Positions 16,663 through 24,979 are shown, counted from the stretch's first letter. The stretch: 42,347 nt of DNA from Planctomycetota bacterium (GCA_023135865.1 JAGLSG010000021.1:1-42347); one strand, 5' to 3'. The notes: generated from the sequence alone by a model not told the origin. Numbers and translations: made by a program.

Positions 16663-17124
16663 TTATAAAGCAGCCATTTCGCAAGGCGATTCGGCCTGCT
16701 CGGCCTCGTCATTATTTTCGTTTATAAATTTTTGTATCTTCTTCAGCGTCTCACGAATTCCGTAATAAGTAGTGTTGTTTTTGCCAGCTATTTTCTTCAT
16801 CGATTTGCCGAGCATAAAATGGTCTTTGGCAATGCTCAGTTCCTTCTTTGAAAATTCGCTACGGCTCTTCAGTAAGGCGATGTATTCATTGCCGGCAAGA
16901 CGCTCGGCGATCTTGTGCAATTTTCGAGCCATATTTGCCTCGCTTATGTGCGCCAGTTTCGCCATCTGCCGGAAACTGCATCCGTTTTTCAGATACATTG
17001 TCATCAGCACTTTATCTTCACCCGCCAGCAAATCGATTCTGCTTTTAAGAATTTCCACCCGACGCCTGTAATCGTTTTTGGTTTCAGCCAATTCACAAGG
17101 TGTGTTTCTATGAATGTTTTCCAT
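16663..17124 (-). CDS. sigma-70 region 4-like protein with two HTH segments
   Basis: About 153 residues from the ATG at 17124 (MENIHRN), chosen for a GGGGG eight bases upstream; an ATG at 17139 lacks a site. Two helix-turn-helix segments are visible. One is LAGEDKVLMTMYLKNGCSFRQMAKLAHISEANMARKLHKI, like sigma factor region 4. The other is FSKKELSIAKDHFMLGKSMKKIAGKNNTTYYGIRETLKKI. There is no region 2, so it cannot be a complete sigma factor. It is the first gene of the minus-strand island and probably its regulator. The C-terminal acidic tail is short. Confidence 0.65.
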   Translation of the reverse strand: MENIHRNTPCELAETKNDYRRRVEILKSRIDLLAGEDKVLMTMYLKNGCSFRQMAKLAHISEANMARKLHKIAERLAGNEYIALLKSRSEFSKKELSIAKDHFMLGKSMKKIAGKNNTTYYGIRETLKKIQKFINENNDEAEQAESPCEMAAL

Positions 17125-17603
17125 TTCCTTTTCCCCCATTTGATTGATTATTAACCACTGATTAGTTTTTTATCGCTCTGCGATTGGCTTACTGCAAGAG
17201 CCGATTATGTTGTTTTTGCTCTGCATCAGCGATATTTTACAATTCAGGGCGGGCGGCCTTGGGCATTGAGTTGAAAACGCTTTTCACTTATGTTATTTAT
17301 CTGAACATCTAACATTGAGGGCATTTTACCATAACACAAAACAAAGTCAAGTAATTTGTAAAATCTTTTTCAAATTTTTATCATATTTTAGGATATATTG
17401 AACAAAAATCGACTGTTCTCGTCAGTTTTTGTGATATCCAATGATTTCAGTCCTATAATTATTATTTATCGCACTAATATAAATTTGCAATATCGGACGT
17501 TTATAAGCCGCTGGTTTTGGCTATAATTTTCAATTGGCTCTCGTCGTAAATATGTGGTTAAATAGAAAGCGTAAATTAAGGACGAATATTGGCGGTTTGA
17601 ATT
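17125..17603. other. divergent intergenic region between the island and fmt
   Basis: No gene. It holds the island's leftward promoter (17323-17350). Towards fmt there is a TATAAT (17522-17527) without a good -35. The stretch 17350-17480 is A/T-rich. None of the dispersed repeats occurs here, in contrast to every other gap of the island. Confidence 0.6.
17323..17350 (-). promoter_or_regulatory. sigma70-type promoter of the terminase/ParB island
   Basis: On the minus strand TTGACT (17345-17350) is followed after 16 bases by TAAAAT (17323-17328). It is the best promoter pair upstream of the two-HTH gene and gives a leader of about 190 bases. Confidence 0.6.
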
Positions 17604-18563
17604 ATGAAGATAGTTTATTTTGGAAGCGGTGAATTCGGAATCGATTCGCTCGACGCACTCATTGGAGCTGGAAAAACTCCTGAATTTATCGTAACGCAGC
17701 CCTCAAAGCCGGCTGGGCGTGGGCGAAAGACAAAACCGACAGCTGTTGCGAGCTGGGCAATGGAAAATTCCGTCAGCTTCATAGAAACCGCAAATGTCAA
17801 TTCAAACGAAATCTATAAAAAACTGGTTTTACTTGAGCCGGATTTGATTTTAGTAATTGCGTTCGGCCAGAAAATATCAAACGAAATAATATCGCTGCCG
17901 GAAAAAGGGATTATAAATGTTCATTCTTCGCTGCTGCCAAAGTATCGAGGAGCAGCTCCAATTAACTGGGCGATTATAAACGGCGAGGCCAAAACCGGAG
18001 TCAGCGTAATAACCGTAGTAGATAAAATGGATGCAGGCGATATTCTAAGTCAAGCTAAAACCGAAATTCTCGATACTGAAACAGCCGGCCAATTGCACGA
18101 GCGATTGGCAAAACTGGCGGCTCCTCTACTCGTTGAAACAATAGCTGGAATCGAAAACGATTCGGCGAATTATGTCAGGCAGGATTCGTCAAAAGCAACG
18201 GCTGCTCCAAAATTGAAAAAATCGGATGGTTTTCTTGACTTTAATGAATCGGCTGAAATTCTAACGAGAAAGATTCGCGGGCTTTGGCCGTGGCCGGCGG
18301 CAGCTGCGATTTACCAGCCGCAAAAAACAAATAAAGATTTGCAGATTATAATTGCCGAAGCAGAGCCAATTGAAAATTTAGATACAAATCCAAAAAATTT
18401 GTCTGTCGGCTCGCTCGATGAAAACCTGAATGTTATTTGCGGAAGCGGGGCGATCGAAATTATGAAAATTAAGCCGGCTGGAAAAAAAGTTATGACATTT
18501 GCAGAATTCGCCAATGGCCGCCATTGTCAGCCAGGCGATAAATTCGTAAAAATAGATAGATAA
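17604..18563 (+). CDS. fmt: methionyl-tRNA formyltransferase
   Basis: Formylates the initiator Met-tRNA using 10-formyltetrahydrofolate. The full length of 319 residues matches the family. The N-terminal Rossmann domain has VYFGSGEFG and the catalytic set IINVHSSLLPKYRGAAPINW (Asn105, His107) with DKMDAGDIL (Asp143). The C-terminal OB-like domain (from about 205) includes RKIRGLWPWPAA. It starts with ATG and lies upstream of rsmB in the same direction; the usual def neighbour is absent. The gap to rsmB is filled with repeats. Confidence 0.95.
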   Translation: MKIVYFGSGEFGIDSLDALIGAGKTPEFIVTQPSKPAGRGRKTKPTAVASWAMENSVSFIETANVNSNEIYKKLVLLEPDLILVIAFGQKISNEIISLPEKGIINVHSSLLPKYRGAAPINWAIINGEAKTGVSVITVVDKMDAGDILSQAKTEILDTETAGQLHERLAKLAAPLLVETIAGIENDSANYVRQDSSKATAAPKLKKSDGFLDFNESAEILTRKIRGLWPWPAAAAIYQPQKTNKDLQIIIAEAEPIENLDTNPKNLSVGSLDENLNVICGSGAIEIMKIKPAGKKVMTFAEFANGRHCQPGDKFVKIDR

Positions 18564-18569
18564 AGAATT

Positions 18570-18644
18570 AAAGTGCGAAAGTGTGAGTGTGTGAAAGGTT
18601 GAGATTGCCGCGGCAGCGAAGCTGCCTCGCAATGACATAAAACA
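18570..18644 (-). repeat. dispersed GTCATTGCGAG element, inverted copy
   Basis: Reads AAGTGCGAAAGTGTGAGTG, GTGAAAGGTTGAGATTGCCG, CGGCAGCGAAGCTGCC and TCGCAATGACA on the plus strand. This is the reverse of the copies at 9894 and 13352. Confidence 0.8.
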
Positions 18645-18670
18645 AGAGTGGGAAAAGTAAACCCAGTCAT

Positions 18671-18760
18671 TAAACAAACCCCACCATGGTGATGGTGGGG
18701 CTAACCAATCACGCAATACGAGATACGCATCACGCTTCACGAAATTGGCAGGGCTAACCA
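18671..18760 (-). repeat. 90-bp inverted repeat, right copy
   Basis: Exact reverse complement of 9978-10067 over 90 bases. It lies between fmt and rsmB and produces a spurious 19-codon N-terminal extension of the rsmB frame. Confidence 0.85.
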
Positions 18761-18801
18761 TTACGCAATACACAATACGCACGACGCAATACGATAAAAC
18801 T

Positions 18802-20190
18802 GTGTTAAATAAAAAATTGAAAACCGCAAGAAACATAGCAGCCGAAACGCTTGAACGTTTTGATTTGAAAAACGATTATGCAGCGACAATTCTAAATAAA
18901 CTACTCGACGAAACAAATCAGCGGCAAAGAGCGACCGACATTGTTTACGGCACGCTGAGAAATTATCTCGCAATCGATACGGTGCTCGAAAAAATCGGCG
19001 AATGTACAATAAAAAGAATTTCGCCAAAACTGCTGAACATAATTCGCATCGCAATTTACGAACTCGTCTATTGTCCGCAAACCGCCAAGTATTCAATCCT
19101 GAACGAAGCGGTCGAAATCACAAAAACCATAGCAGGCCAAAAGCAGGCCGGATTCGTAAATGCCATTTTGCGTAAAATCGAAAGGGCAGTAAAAAATCGC
19201 CAAACGCCGCTGGAAAAAGCAAACACCGAGGCAACGATTGTGCAGGATTTGTCGAGCGGATGCGAATTTAATAAATCTTTTTTGCCGCCGGCTGACATAA
19301 ATCCAGCTGACTATTTCAGCGTAGTTTTTTCTCTTCCGAAATGGCTCATCGCCGACTGGCGAGATGAATTTGGTCTTGAAAAAACAAAGCAGATTTGTTT
19401 CGGCTCAAATCGCAAACCGAGTATTTACGTTCGGCCAAATACGCTTAAAATAACCGCTGAAGAACTCGCTGAAAAATTTACGCAGGAAAAAATCGAAACG
19501 GTTTCGACCGGCTCACCATCAAACCAAATCCTGCCAAACGAATCAATGCTCGCAGTAAAAAGCCCAAAAGCCATTACCAATTTGCCCGGTTTTACGGAGG
19601 GACTTTTCAGCGTTCAGGATATTACGGCTTCGCAGCCGGTTAAAATTCTAAAGCCAAAACCCGATTGGAAAATTCTCGACCTCTGCGCAGCTCCGGGAAC
19701 AAAAACAACCCAGCTCGCTGAATACACAAATGACGCTGCGGAAATTGTCGCTACAGACATTGACAGTGAGCGATTAAAAAAAGTCAGCGAAAACATAAAA
19801 CGGCTTGGCGTAAAAAGCATTAAAGTTGTGGAGTACGAAAAACTTTTTTGCAATTCTCAATTCAACGCAGTTCTGCTCGATGTGCCCTGCTCAAATACAG
19901 GTGTGCTTGCGAAACGAATTGAGCTGCGCCGCAGAATAAATAAAAAAGCAATAAACGAACTGACAAAAATACAAATGCAGCTGCTTTTAACAGCAGCCGA
20001 AGCGCTAAAGCCAAATGGCAAAATCTGCTACAGTACGTGCAGTATCCAAACTAAAGAAAACAGCGAACTTATAAATAAATTCATCACTGAAAACAAAAAC
20101 TTCAAACTGGAAAAGGAAAAACTCACTCTGCCCTCAGCAGAAAATTTCGGCTGCGACGGTGGATACGCAGCGGTCATTACAAAAAAGTGA
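18802..20190 (+). CDS. rsmB: 16S rRNA (cytosine(967)-C(5))-methyltransferase
   Basis: About 462 residues. The N-terminal NusB-like RNA-binding helical domain (TARNIAAETLERF to about residue 150) has the signature NIRIAIYELVYCPQTAKYSILNEAVEI. The SAM-dependent methyltransferase domain contains LDLCAAPGTKTTQLAEY (SAM motif), LLDVPCSNTGVLAKR (motif IV Cys) and CYSTCSIQTKENSELI (motif VI catalytic Cys). The family norm at motif IV is PCSGTG, so Asn for Gly is a small deviation. I chose GTG at 18802; the open frame back to a TTG at 18745 is translation of the 90-bp repeat. No strong Shine-Dalgarno decides the start. Confidence 0.9.
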   Translation: MLNKKLKTARNIAAETLERFDLKNDYAATILNKLLDETNQRQRATDIVYGTLRNYLAIDTVLEKIGECTIKRISPKLLNIIRIAIYELVYCPQTAKYSILNEAVEITKTIAGQKQAGFVNAILRKIERAVKNRQTPLEKANTEATIVQDLSSGCEFNKSFLPPADINPADYFSVVFSLPKWLIADWRDEFGLEKTKQICFGSNRKPSIYVRPNTLKITAEELAEKFTQEKIETVSTGSPSNQILPNESMLAVKSPKAITNLPGFTEGLFSVQDITASQPVKILKPKPDWKILDLCAAPGTKTTQLAEYTNDAAEIVATDIDSERLKKVSENIKRLGVKSIKVVEYEKLFCNSQFNAVLLDVPCSNTGVLAKRIELRRRINKKAINELTKIQMQLLLTAAEALKPNGKICYSTCSIQTKENSELINKFITENKNFKLEKEKLTLPSAENFGCDGGYAAVITKK

Positions 20191-20640
20191 AAAAACTATT
20201 ACTTAAGCAACTGAGTCCTCAGGATAAGGTGGGAAAGTGTGAAAAGTGAACCCTGCCATAGTGATGGCAGGGCTAACCACACACAACACGTAAAATCCCT
20301 TTTGAAAATCAGCGAAATCAGTGTAATCAGCGATTAAACAAAATAAACGTGTAAAAGATATGAAAAGTAAGAAAGGTGTGAAAGGTTGAGATTGCCGCGC
20401 TTCGCCTTTCGACAAGCTCAAGACTTTGCTCGCAATGACATTAAAATCGCTCATCCTGTCATTACGAGGAACGAAGCGACGAAGTAATCTAAGGTTTTTC
20501 AGAGAACTCAGCCATTATAGAGCAGAGAATTATATTGCTGTTAGCAGCGTGCTAAACTAAAATGCAGTTCACGAGTTTCGGATGCGTAGATTCGACAAGC
20601 TCACTACAAATAGAAAAGGAAAAATGCAAAAATAAAAAGG
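20191..20640. repeat. 450-bp non-coding repeat mosaic upstream of GH127
   Basis: In order it holds ACCCTGCCATAGTGATGGCA followed by GGGCTAACC (about 20257-20280), AATCAGTGTAATCAGCGATT (20318-20337) and GGTGTGAAAGGTTGAGATTG with a TTCGACAAGC insert and GCTCGCAATGACA (20374-20440). A GTCATTACGAGGAACGAAGC unit with GTAATCTAAGG follows (20458-20490). An imperfect GCTGTTAGCAGCGTGCTAA hairpin lies near 20537-20556. No gene is seen. Confidence 0.7.
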
Positions 20641-20652
20641 ATGGATAAAATA

Positions 20653-22665
20653 ATGAATTACAGCAGAAAAATTCTATTATTGTGCGCTGCACTAATTCTT
20701 CAGGCAGCATTTACTGTTAATGTTCAAGCCGCCGGCAGAAGTACGCCAAAACCGGCAGAAGTTAAGTGCTTCAGTAAATTCTGTGAACTGCCGCTCACAG
20801 CTATTACACCAAACGGCTGGCTGGAAAATTTTCTGCAAAACCAAAAAAACGGCCTGACCGGACATCTCGAAGTGGCCGGCTATCCCTATAATACCTGTGG
20901 CTGGGCATGTGAAAAAGTGCCGCATACGATGGGTTGCCCGTGGTGGCCTTACGAACAAACCGGATACTGGATTGATGCGATGATGCGATGCGGATACCTG
21001 CTGAACGATGACTTCCTAATTCAAAAAGCGAAAAAACATACCAGCTATGTTCTCGCACATCCAGATGCGAACGGAGTACTCGGGCCGCGGCATACAGAAA
21101 ACGCCAGATGGCCGCACGCCGTGTTCTTCCGGGCTATGATGGCAGAATATTCAGCTACAAAAGACAAACAAATCCTCGAAGCTATGAAGAAACATTATCT
21201 ATCCGATACATCCGACCACGGTAAAGAAGACCGTGAAGTTTGTAATGTAGAACAGCTTTGCTGGCTGTACGAACTTACCGGAGATAAACGGCTGCTGGAG
21301 CAGGCGATAAAAATACACGAGTTATTTAACAAAAACGGCGACGAAAAGGGCTGGGACACCACCATCAAAAACCTGCTTTCAGACAAAAAACCAACTGTTC
21401 ACGGCGTAACTTTTATGGAGACGGTCAAAATACCAGCTATCCTTTACAGCTACACAGGTGAGAAACGGCTGCTCGATGCCGCTGTTAACGGCTTTGAAAA
21501 GCTGGACAGCTTTCATATGTTGATTGATGGCGTTCCAAGCTCAAGTGAGCATTTGGCTGGAAACGCTCCACGCGCCTGCCACGAAATATGCGATATATCA
21601 GATTTCACGTGGAGTGCCGGCTATATGCTCCTCACTACCGGCCAGGCCGAGTGGGCTGACAAAATCGAACGTGCCTGCTTCAATGCTGGCATCGGCGCAG
21701 TTACAAAAGACTTCAAAGCCCATCAGTACTATTCAAGCCCGAACCAACTCTTAGCCACACGCGACTCAAGTCATGCCACTTACGACAGAGCCCGTATGTC
21801 ATTTCGTCCGGGACACGATGTGGCCTGCTGCACCGGAAACGTAAACCGTTTTATGCCAAATTACGTTGCCAGAATGTGGCTTGGCGACAGAGATGGCGGG
21901 CTGGTGGCAGCGATGTACGGCCCAAGTTCGGTCAGCGCAAAAGTCGGCGCAGATTCCGTAGCTGTTACAATAGTCGAGAAAACTGACTATCCTTTTTCAG
22001 AGCATATCGAGTTCGCCATCCAGGCCGAAAAAAATGTGCGGTTTCCACTATGGCTGCGAATTCCCGGCTGGTGCAAAGAACCGGCAATTTCCATCAACGG
22101 TAAATCTATGCCAATAGAAATGCAGCGCGGCTCGTTTGTAAAACTCGAACGTGAATTTTCCGATGGCGACAAAATATCGCTCTCATTACCGATGCCATTA
22201 AAGCTCAGCCGCTGGCCGCAGCTCGGAGTCGGCATCGAACGCGGACCACTGGTCTATTCACTCGCTATCAAAGAATCTCGGAAAATTGTTGAAATACCAA
22301 AATCCAATGCTCAATTCCCCGCATGGGATATACTGCCAACAGGCCCGTGGAACTACGCCTTAAATATCGACGAGAAACAATTGGAAAAACAGGTTCAGGT
22401 CGTCCGCCAGCCGATAGCGGTAAACCCGTGGATGGCCGAGCAGGCACCGATAGAATTGTATGTCCCCGCCCAGCGAGCCGAGCAATGGACCCTGCGACGG
22501 GTGAAAGATAAGAATAATAAAGATAAGGTGTATGTCCAGACCCCTAATCTGCCTATTCTCAGCAGACGGCCGTTTCGCTGCGATGAAAAACTCGAAAAGA
22601 TAACGCTTGTTCCATATGGCTGCACGCACCTGCGACTTACAATTTTTCCACTCTGTCGGCAGTAA
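20653..22665 (+). CDS. secreted GH127-type glycosidase (beta-L-arabinofuranosidase-like, DUF1680)
   Basis: Hydrolase of terminal L-arabinofuranosyl or related sugars. In the related HypBA1 the catalytic/zinc set is Glu-x-Cys plus Cys-Cys. Here HEIC (Glu315 and Cys317, counted from the ATG at 20641) and ACCTGNVNRFMPNY (Cys396, Cys397) supply all four. The alpha/alpha-barrel and the C-terminal beta domains are both present. I chose the ATG at 20653 (MNYSRKILLL): AAAAAGGATGG precedes it and the signal peptide (to VQAAG, about residue 28) begins there; the ATG at 20641 is an alternative. The product is periplasmic or secreted. It stands alone, without a transporter or regulator. Confidence 0.85.
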   Translation: MNYSRKILLLCAALILQAAFTVNVQAAGRSTPKPAEVKCFSKFCELPLTAITPNGWLENFLQNQKNGLTGHLEVAGYPYNTCGWACEKVPHTMGCPWWPYEQTGYWIDAMMRCGYLLNDDFLIQKAKKHTSYVLAHPDANGVLGPRHTENARWPHAVFFRAMMAEYSATKDKQILEAMKKHYLSDTSDHGKEDREVCNVEQLCWLYELTGDKRLLEQAIKIHELFNKNGDEKGWDTTIKNLLSDKKPTVHGVTFMETVKIPAILYSYTGEKRLLDAAVNGFEKLDSFHMLIDGVPSSSEHLAGNAPRACHEICDISDFTWSAGYMLLTTGQAEWADKIERACFNAGIGAVTKDFKAHQYYSSPNQLLATRDSSHATYDRARMSFRPGHDVACCTGNVNRFMPNYVARMWLGDRDGGLVAAMYGPSSVSAKVGADSVAVTIVEKTDYPFSEHIEFAIQAEKNVRFPLWLRIPGWCKEPAISINGKSMPIEMQRGSFVKLEREFSDGDKISLSLPMPLKLSRWPQLGVGIERGPLVYSLAIKESRKIVEIPKSNAQFPAWDILPTGPWNYALNIDEKQLEKQVQVVRQPIAVNPWMAEQAPIELYVPAQRAEQWTLRRVKDKNNKDKVYVQTPNLPILSRRPFRCDEKLEKITLVPYGCTHLRLTIFPLCRQ

Positions 22666-22960
22666 AACCGCAAAAGCCCGAATATCCGGTCAGCCAAAAT
22701 CCGCACTATCAGTGTCTGATAATTTGCTCATTGTCAATACTGATAATCGCAATTTGAAACCGTAATTCACAACTTATCCACAAAAACGACTTACATTGTG
22801 CAAAACCGGTTAAAAACTTTTTTTTTTCACACATAAACTCAATGCCAACAGCAACATTGCCAACGTGGAAAAGTTTTTCCTTAAAACCGCATTGATTTAT
22901 CTTTCAACATTTCAATAATGAACAACAACTAACACGAACAACTGCGAGAAAAAGGGGCAT
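22666..22960. promoter_or_regulatory. region upstream of dnaA with DnaA box; possible origin
   Basis: A consensus DnaA box TTATCCACA lies at 22774-22782. It is followed by A/T-rich tracts (TTAAAAACTTTTTTTTTTC at about 22812-22830) and TTTATCTTTCAACATTTC near 22893. Only one perfect box is visible, so this could be an autoregulatory site for dnaA or part of oriC. No gene lies here. Confidence 0.4.
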
Positions 22961-23181
22961 ATGCAATGCGAGCAATAGTTATGGACGAGCGGAGCAGACG
23001 GGAAATAATCATGGATGAGCGGAGTAATCAAAGCGTAATTGTTGGGCAGAGCAGATAGGACGTAATCATGGATGAGCGGAGTAATCAAAGCGTAATTGTT
23101 GGGCAGAGCAGATAGGACGCAGTCATGGATGAGCGGAGTAATCAAAGCGTAATTGTTGGGCAGAGCAGATAGGACGTAATC
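22961..23181 (+). promoter_or_regulatory. dnaA leader: chain of short upstream ORFs
   Basis: ATG at 22961 (after AAGGGG) encodes MQCEQ and stops at 22976-22978, two bases before the next ATG at 22981. That ATG opens a 25-codon frame that stops at 23056-23058. ATGs at 23068 and 23125 each open a 15-residue frame (MDERSNQSVIVGQSR) ending in TAG at 23113-23115 and 23170-23172. Each TAG is part of TAGGAC, so the stop overlaps the Shine-Dalgarno AGGA of the next ATG seven bases on. The last ATG of the chain is dnaA itself at 23182. The three longer uORFs are in the dnaA frame. This is the geometry of termination-reinitiation coupling; its use in vivo is inference. Confidence 0.6.
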
Positions 23182-23211
23182 ATGGATGAGCGGAGCAGAC
23201 GGGAAATAATC
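22981..23211 (+). repeat. tandem repeats of 30 and 57 bp, arranged A-B-B-B-A
   Basis: Unit A (30 bp) is at 22981-23010 and 23182-23211. Unit B (57 bp) is at 23011-23067, 23068-23124 and 23125-23181. All units begin ATGGA(T/C)GAGCGGAG. Copies are almost identical (B2 differs in CGCAGTC for CGTAATC). Both lengths are multiples of three, so the repeats keep the dnaA reading frame. The last A unit forms the first ten codons of dnaA. Confidence 0.9.
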
Positions 23212-24714
23212 ATGGATGAGCAAAACAGTTGGGGCGTGGTTACAGCCGAACGAAATACCATCGCAGAGAAGACAAATAAATCTCGGCTAATCGAAAATCA
23301 AATAAAACAAACGCCGTCCAGCTGCGACCAGACAGCTGTTATCACCCAACATCTCGCTGAGAACATCGGCCATCAAAAATTCGGAATATGGTTCAAAAGC
23401 TCAACAAAATTCACGCTGACAAATAACTATCTCAACATTGCAGCTGCCAATCTTTTCATAGCCGGCTGGCTCGAAAAACATTTTCAAACCGAAATAAAAC
23501 AGGCAGCAAAAACAGTAATTGCAGGCGAGCCGAAAATCGTTTTCACTATCGATTCGGCACTTGGCAGCTTACAAAAAAAATCGCAGCAGCCAATCGAAAA
23601 ACACCGTCCGCTAAACCGAAACAGTAACTTCAATTCGAAAACTATTCTGCAATCACCAAAAAGAAAACAGCTGAAACTGCATCTCGATACATTCATAGTC
23701 GGCTCTGGAAACCAACTCGCATATAACGCAGCGAAAGTCATAATAGCCGAGCAAAAAAGCCCTTTCAATCCGCTCTTTTTTCACGGCGGATACGGAGTCG
23801 GCAAAACACACCTGATGCAGGGAATCTGTAATGCCGTCTGCCAAAAACGGCCGCAAACCAAATGGATGTATATGTCCGCTGAGGACTTCGCAAACCAATT
23901 CGTGCTGGCCTTGAAAACAAGAAAACTGGAGAGCTTTCGCAATCGGATCAGGCAAACGGATTTGCTCGCTATAGACGACATCCATTTCCTGGCCAGCAAG
24001 CCATCAACGCAGGAGGAATTTCTGCATACTTTCAATACTATAGATTTGGCCGGCAAGCAGGTTATCCTGGCTTCCGACGCTCATCCCAAAATGATTGGCC
24101 AGCTCTCGGAAAAACTTGTCAACCGATTCGTTTCAGGGATGGTAGCCAGCATTGAAGCGCCGGATTTGGCAACCCGCCAAAAAATATGCAAACAATTTGC
24201 AATACATCTCAAGACGCATATCCCTGAAAGCGTAATTCATTACGCCGCTGAAAACGTTCGCAGCAACATCCGCGAACTGCAGGGAGCAATGCTCAAACTG
24301 ACCGCGTTTGCTTCGCTGCAAAATCAAAAAATATCTCTGTTTATGGCCAAAGAAGTGCTCGCCGAACATCTCGAAAGATGCGACCCGATTGTGCATATTT
24401 CCGACATTGAATCGGAGGTAGCTGAATTTTTCCAGCTGACCCCGGCTGACCTGCACTCTGCGAAAAAAAATAAAACCGTATCACTCGCCCGGCATTTTGC
24501 GATGTATCTCACACGTAAACACACAAATATGTCGTCAGCTGAAGTCGGCCGTTTTATGGGCAATAAAAATCACGCCACCGTACTGATGGCCTGCAAAAAA
24601 ATCGAAGGTTGCATCAAACGAAACACAGAATTAACGTGGAAAATAACCGCTGGCAATAAAATCTCAAAAGCGAGAACGATACTTGCAAAGTTAGAAGAGT
24701 ATATAGCCGGTTAA
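23182..24714 (+). CDS. dnaA: chromosomal replication initiator protein DnaA
   Basis: Binds DnaA boxes and opens the replication origin. Domain I is at about 50-110 (ITQHLAENIGHQKFGIWF, then NIAAANLFIAGWLEKHF). A linker follows, then the AAA+ domain with Walker A GGYGVGKT (202-209), Walker B LLAIDDIHFL (261-270) and sensor II-like NVRSNIRELQGAM. The C-terminal box-binding domain has VSLARHFAMYLTRKH and MGNKNHATVLMACKKI. It has 510 residues from ATG 23182, which has AGGA seven bases upstream. ATG 23212 (MDEQNSWG) is a possible start; the ten residues between are a repeat unit. Neighbours are not dnaN/recF, as is common in planctomycetes. Confidence 0.95.
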   Translation: MDERSRREIIMDEQNSWGVVTAERNTIAEKTNKSRLIENQIKQTPSSCDQTAVITQHLAENIGHQKFGIWFKSSTKFTLTNNYLNIAAANLFIAGWLEKHFQTEIKQAAKTVIAGEPKIVFTIDSALGSLQKKSQQPIEKHRPLNRNSNFNSKTILQSPKRKQLKLHLDTFIVGSGNQLAYNAAKVIIAEQKSPFNPLFFHGGYGVGKTHLMQGICNAVCQKRPQTKWMYMSAEDFANQFVLALKTRKLESFRNRIRQTDLLAIDDIHFLASKPSTQEEFLHTFNTIDLAGKQVILASDAHPKMIGQLSEKLVNRFVSGMVASIEAPDLATRQKICKQFAIHLKTHIPESVIHYAAENVRSNIRELQGAMLKLTAFASLQNQKISLFMAKEVLAEHLERCDPIVHISDIESEVAEFFQLTPADLHSAKKNKTVSLARHFAMYLTRKHTNMSSAEVGRFMGNKNHATVLMACKKIEGCIKRNTELTWKITAGNKISKARTILAKLEEYIAG

Positions 24715-24750
24715 AGCGAACGAAAAAGCAGTAAAAACAGTAAAAGAAAA

Positions 24751-24800
24751 AGGCGGCATCGATTCCTACAATGCCGCCAAAACAAACTAATAAAAGGAGA
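24751..24800. other. GGCGGCAT hairpin followed by purine tract
   Basis: GGCGGCAT (24752-24759) pairs with ATGCCGCC (24771-24778). An A-rich spacer and AAAAGGAGAAGGAAG follow, then a T-run. On the minus strand the stem is followed by TTTTTCTTTT, so it would terminate leftward transcription better than dnaA. A similar structure is at 37562-37661. 24800-24905 has nothing else visible. Confidence 0.5.
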
Positions 24801-24905
24801 AGGAAGATTAGTATTTTTTTCGTTCACTCCTAAATACGCTGCGTTGGCAAAATGGTTCAAAAAAAGTTGGAAAATAAAAAAACATTTACTAAAAATAACG
24901 AATTA

Positions 24906-24932
24906 TACCCTTTAGGGTAGTAATTATCCGCG
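24906..24932 (+). promoter_or_regulatory. palindrome TACCCTTTAGGGTA with CCGCG, upstream of the DUF296 gene
   Basis: TACCCT-TT-AGGGTA (24906-24919) is followed after eight bases by CCGCG (24928-24932). The same 14-bp palindrome with the same spacing to CCGCG lies on the minus strand at 26753-26727. It is 48 bases before the DUF296 start and could be an operator. Confidence 0.45.
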
Positions 24933-24979
24933 GACAAACGGGAAAATTTAATTGTAAACAGTGTGTATAGGTTTTTAAA

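Noticed and set aside
10374-17350. Intact prophage
   Set aside because: Only packaging-type and regulatory genes are present. No capsid, portal, tail, lysis or integrase gene is seen in the window.
18745-18801. TTG start of rsmB giving 19 extra residues
   Set aside because: The extra codons are the end of the 90-bp repeat and its flank, without relation to RsmB N-termini.
22981-23211. Possible CRISPR array at the dnaA leader
   Set aside because: The units are direct tandem repeats without unique spacers, in the frame of dnaA, and there is no cas gene.
22912-23223. Minus-strand open frame of 103 codons with repeats of LIHDYVLSALPNNYALITP
   Set aside because: It is the antisense reading of the dnaA leader repeats. 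A 57-bp repeat free of stops in that frame makes a long frame by chance.
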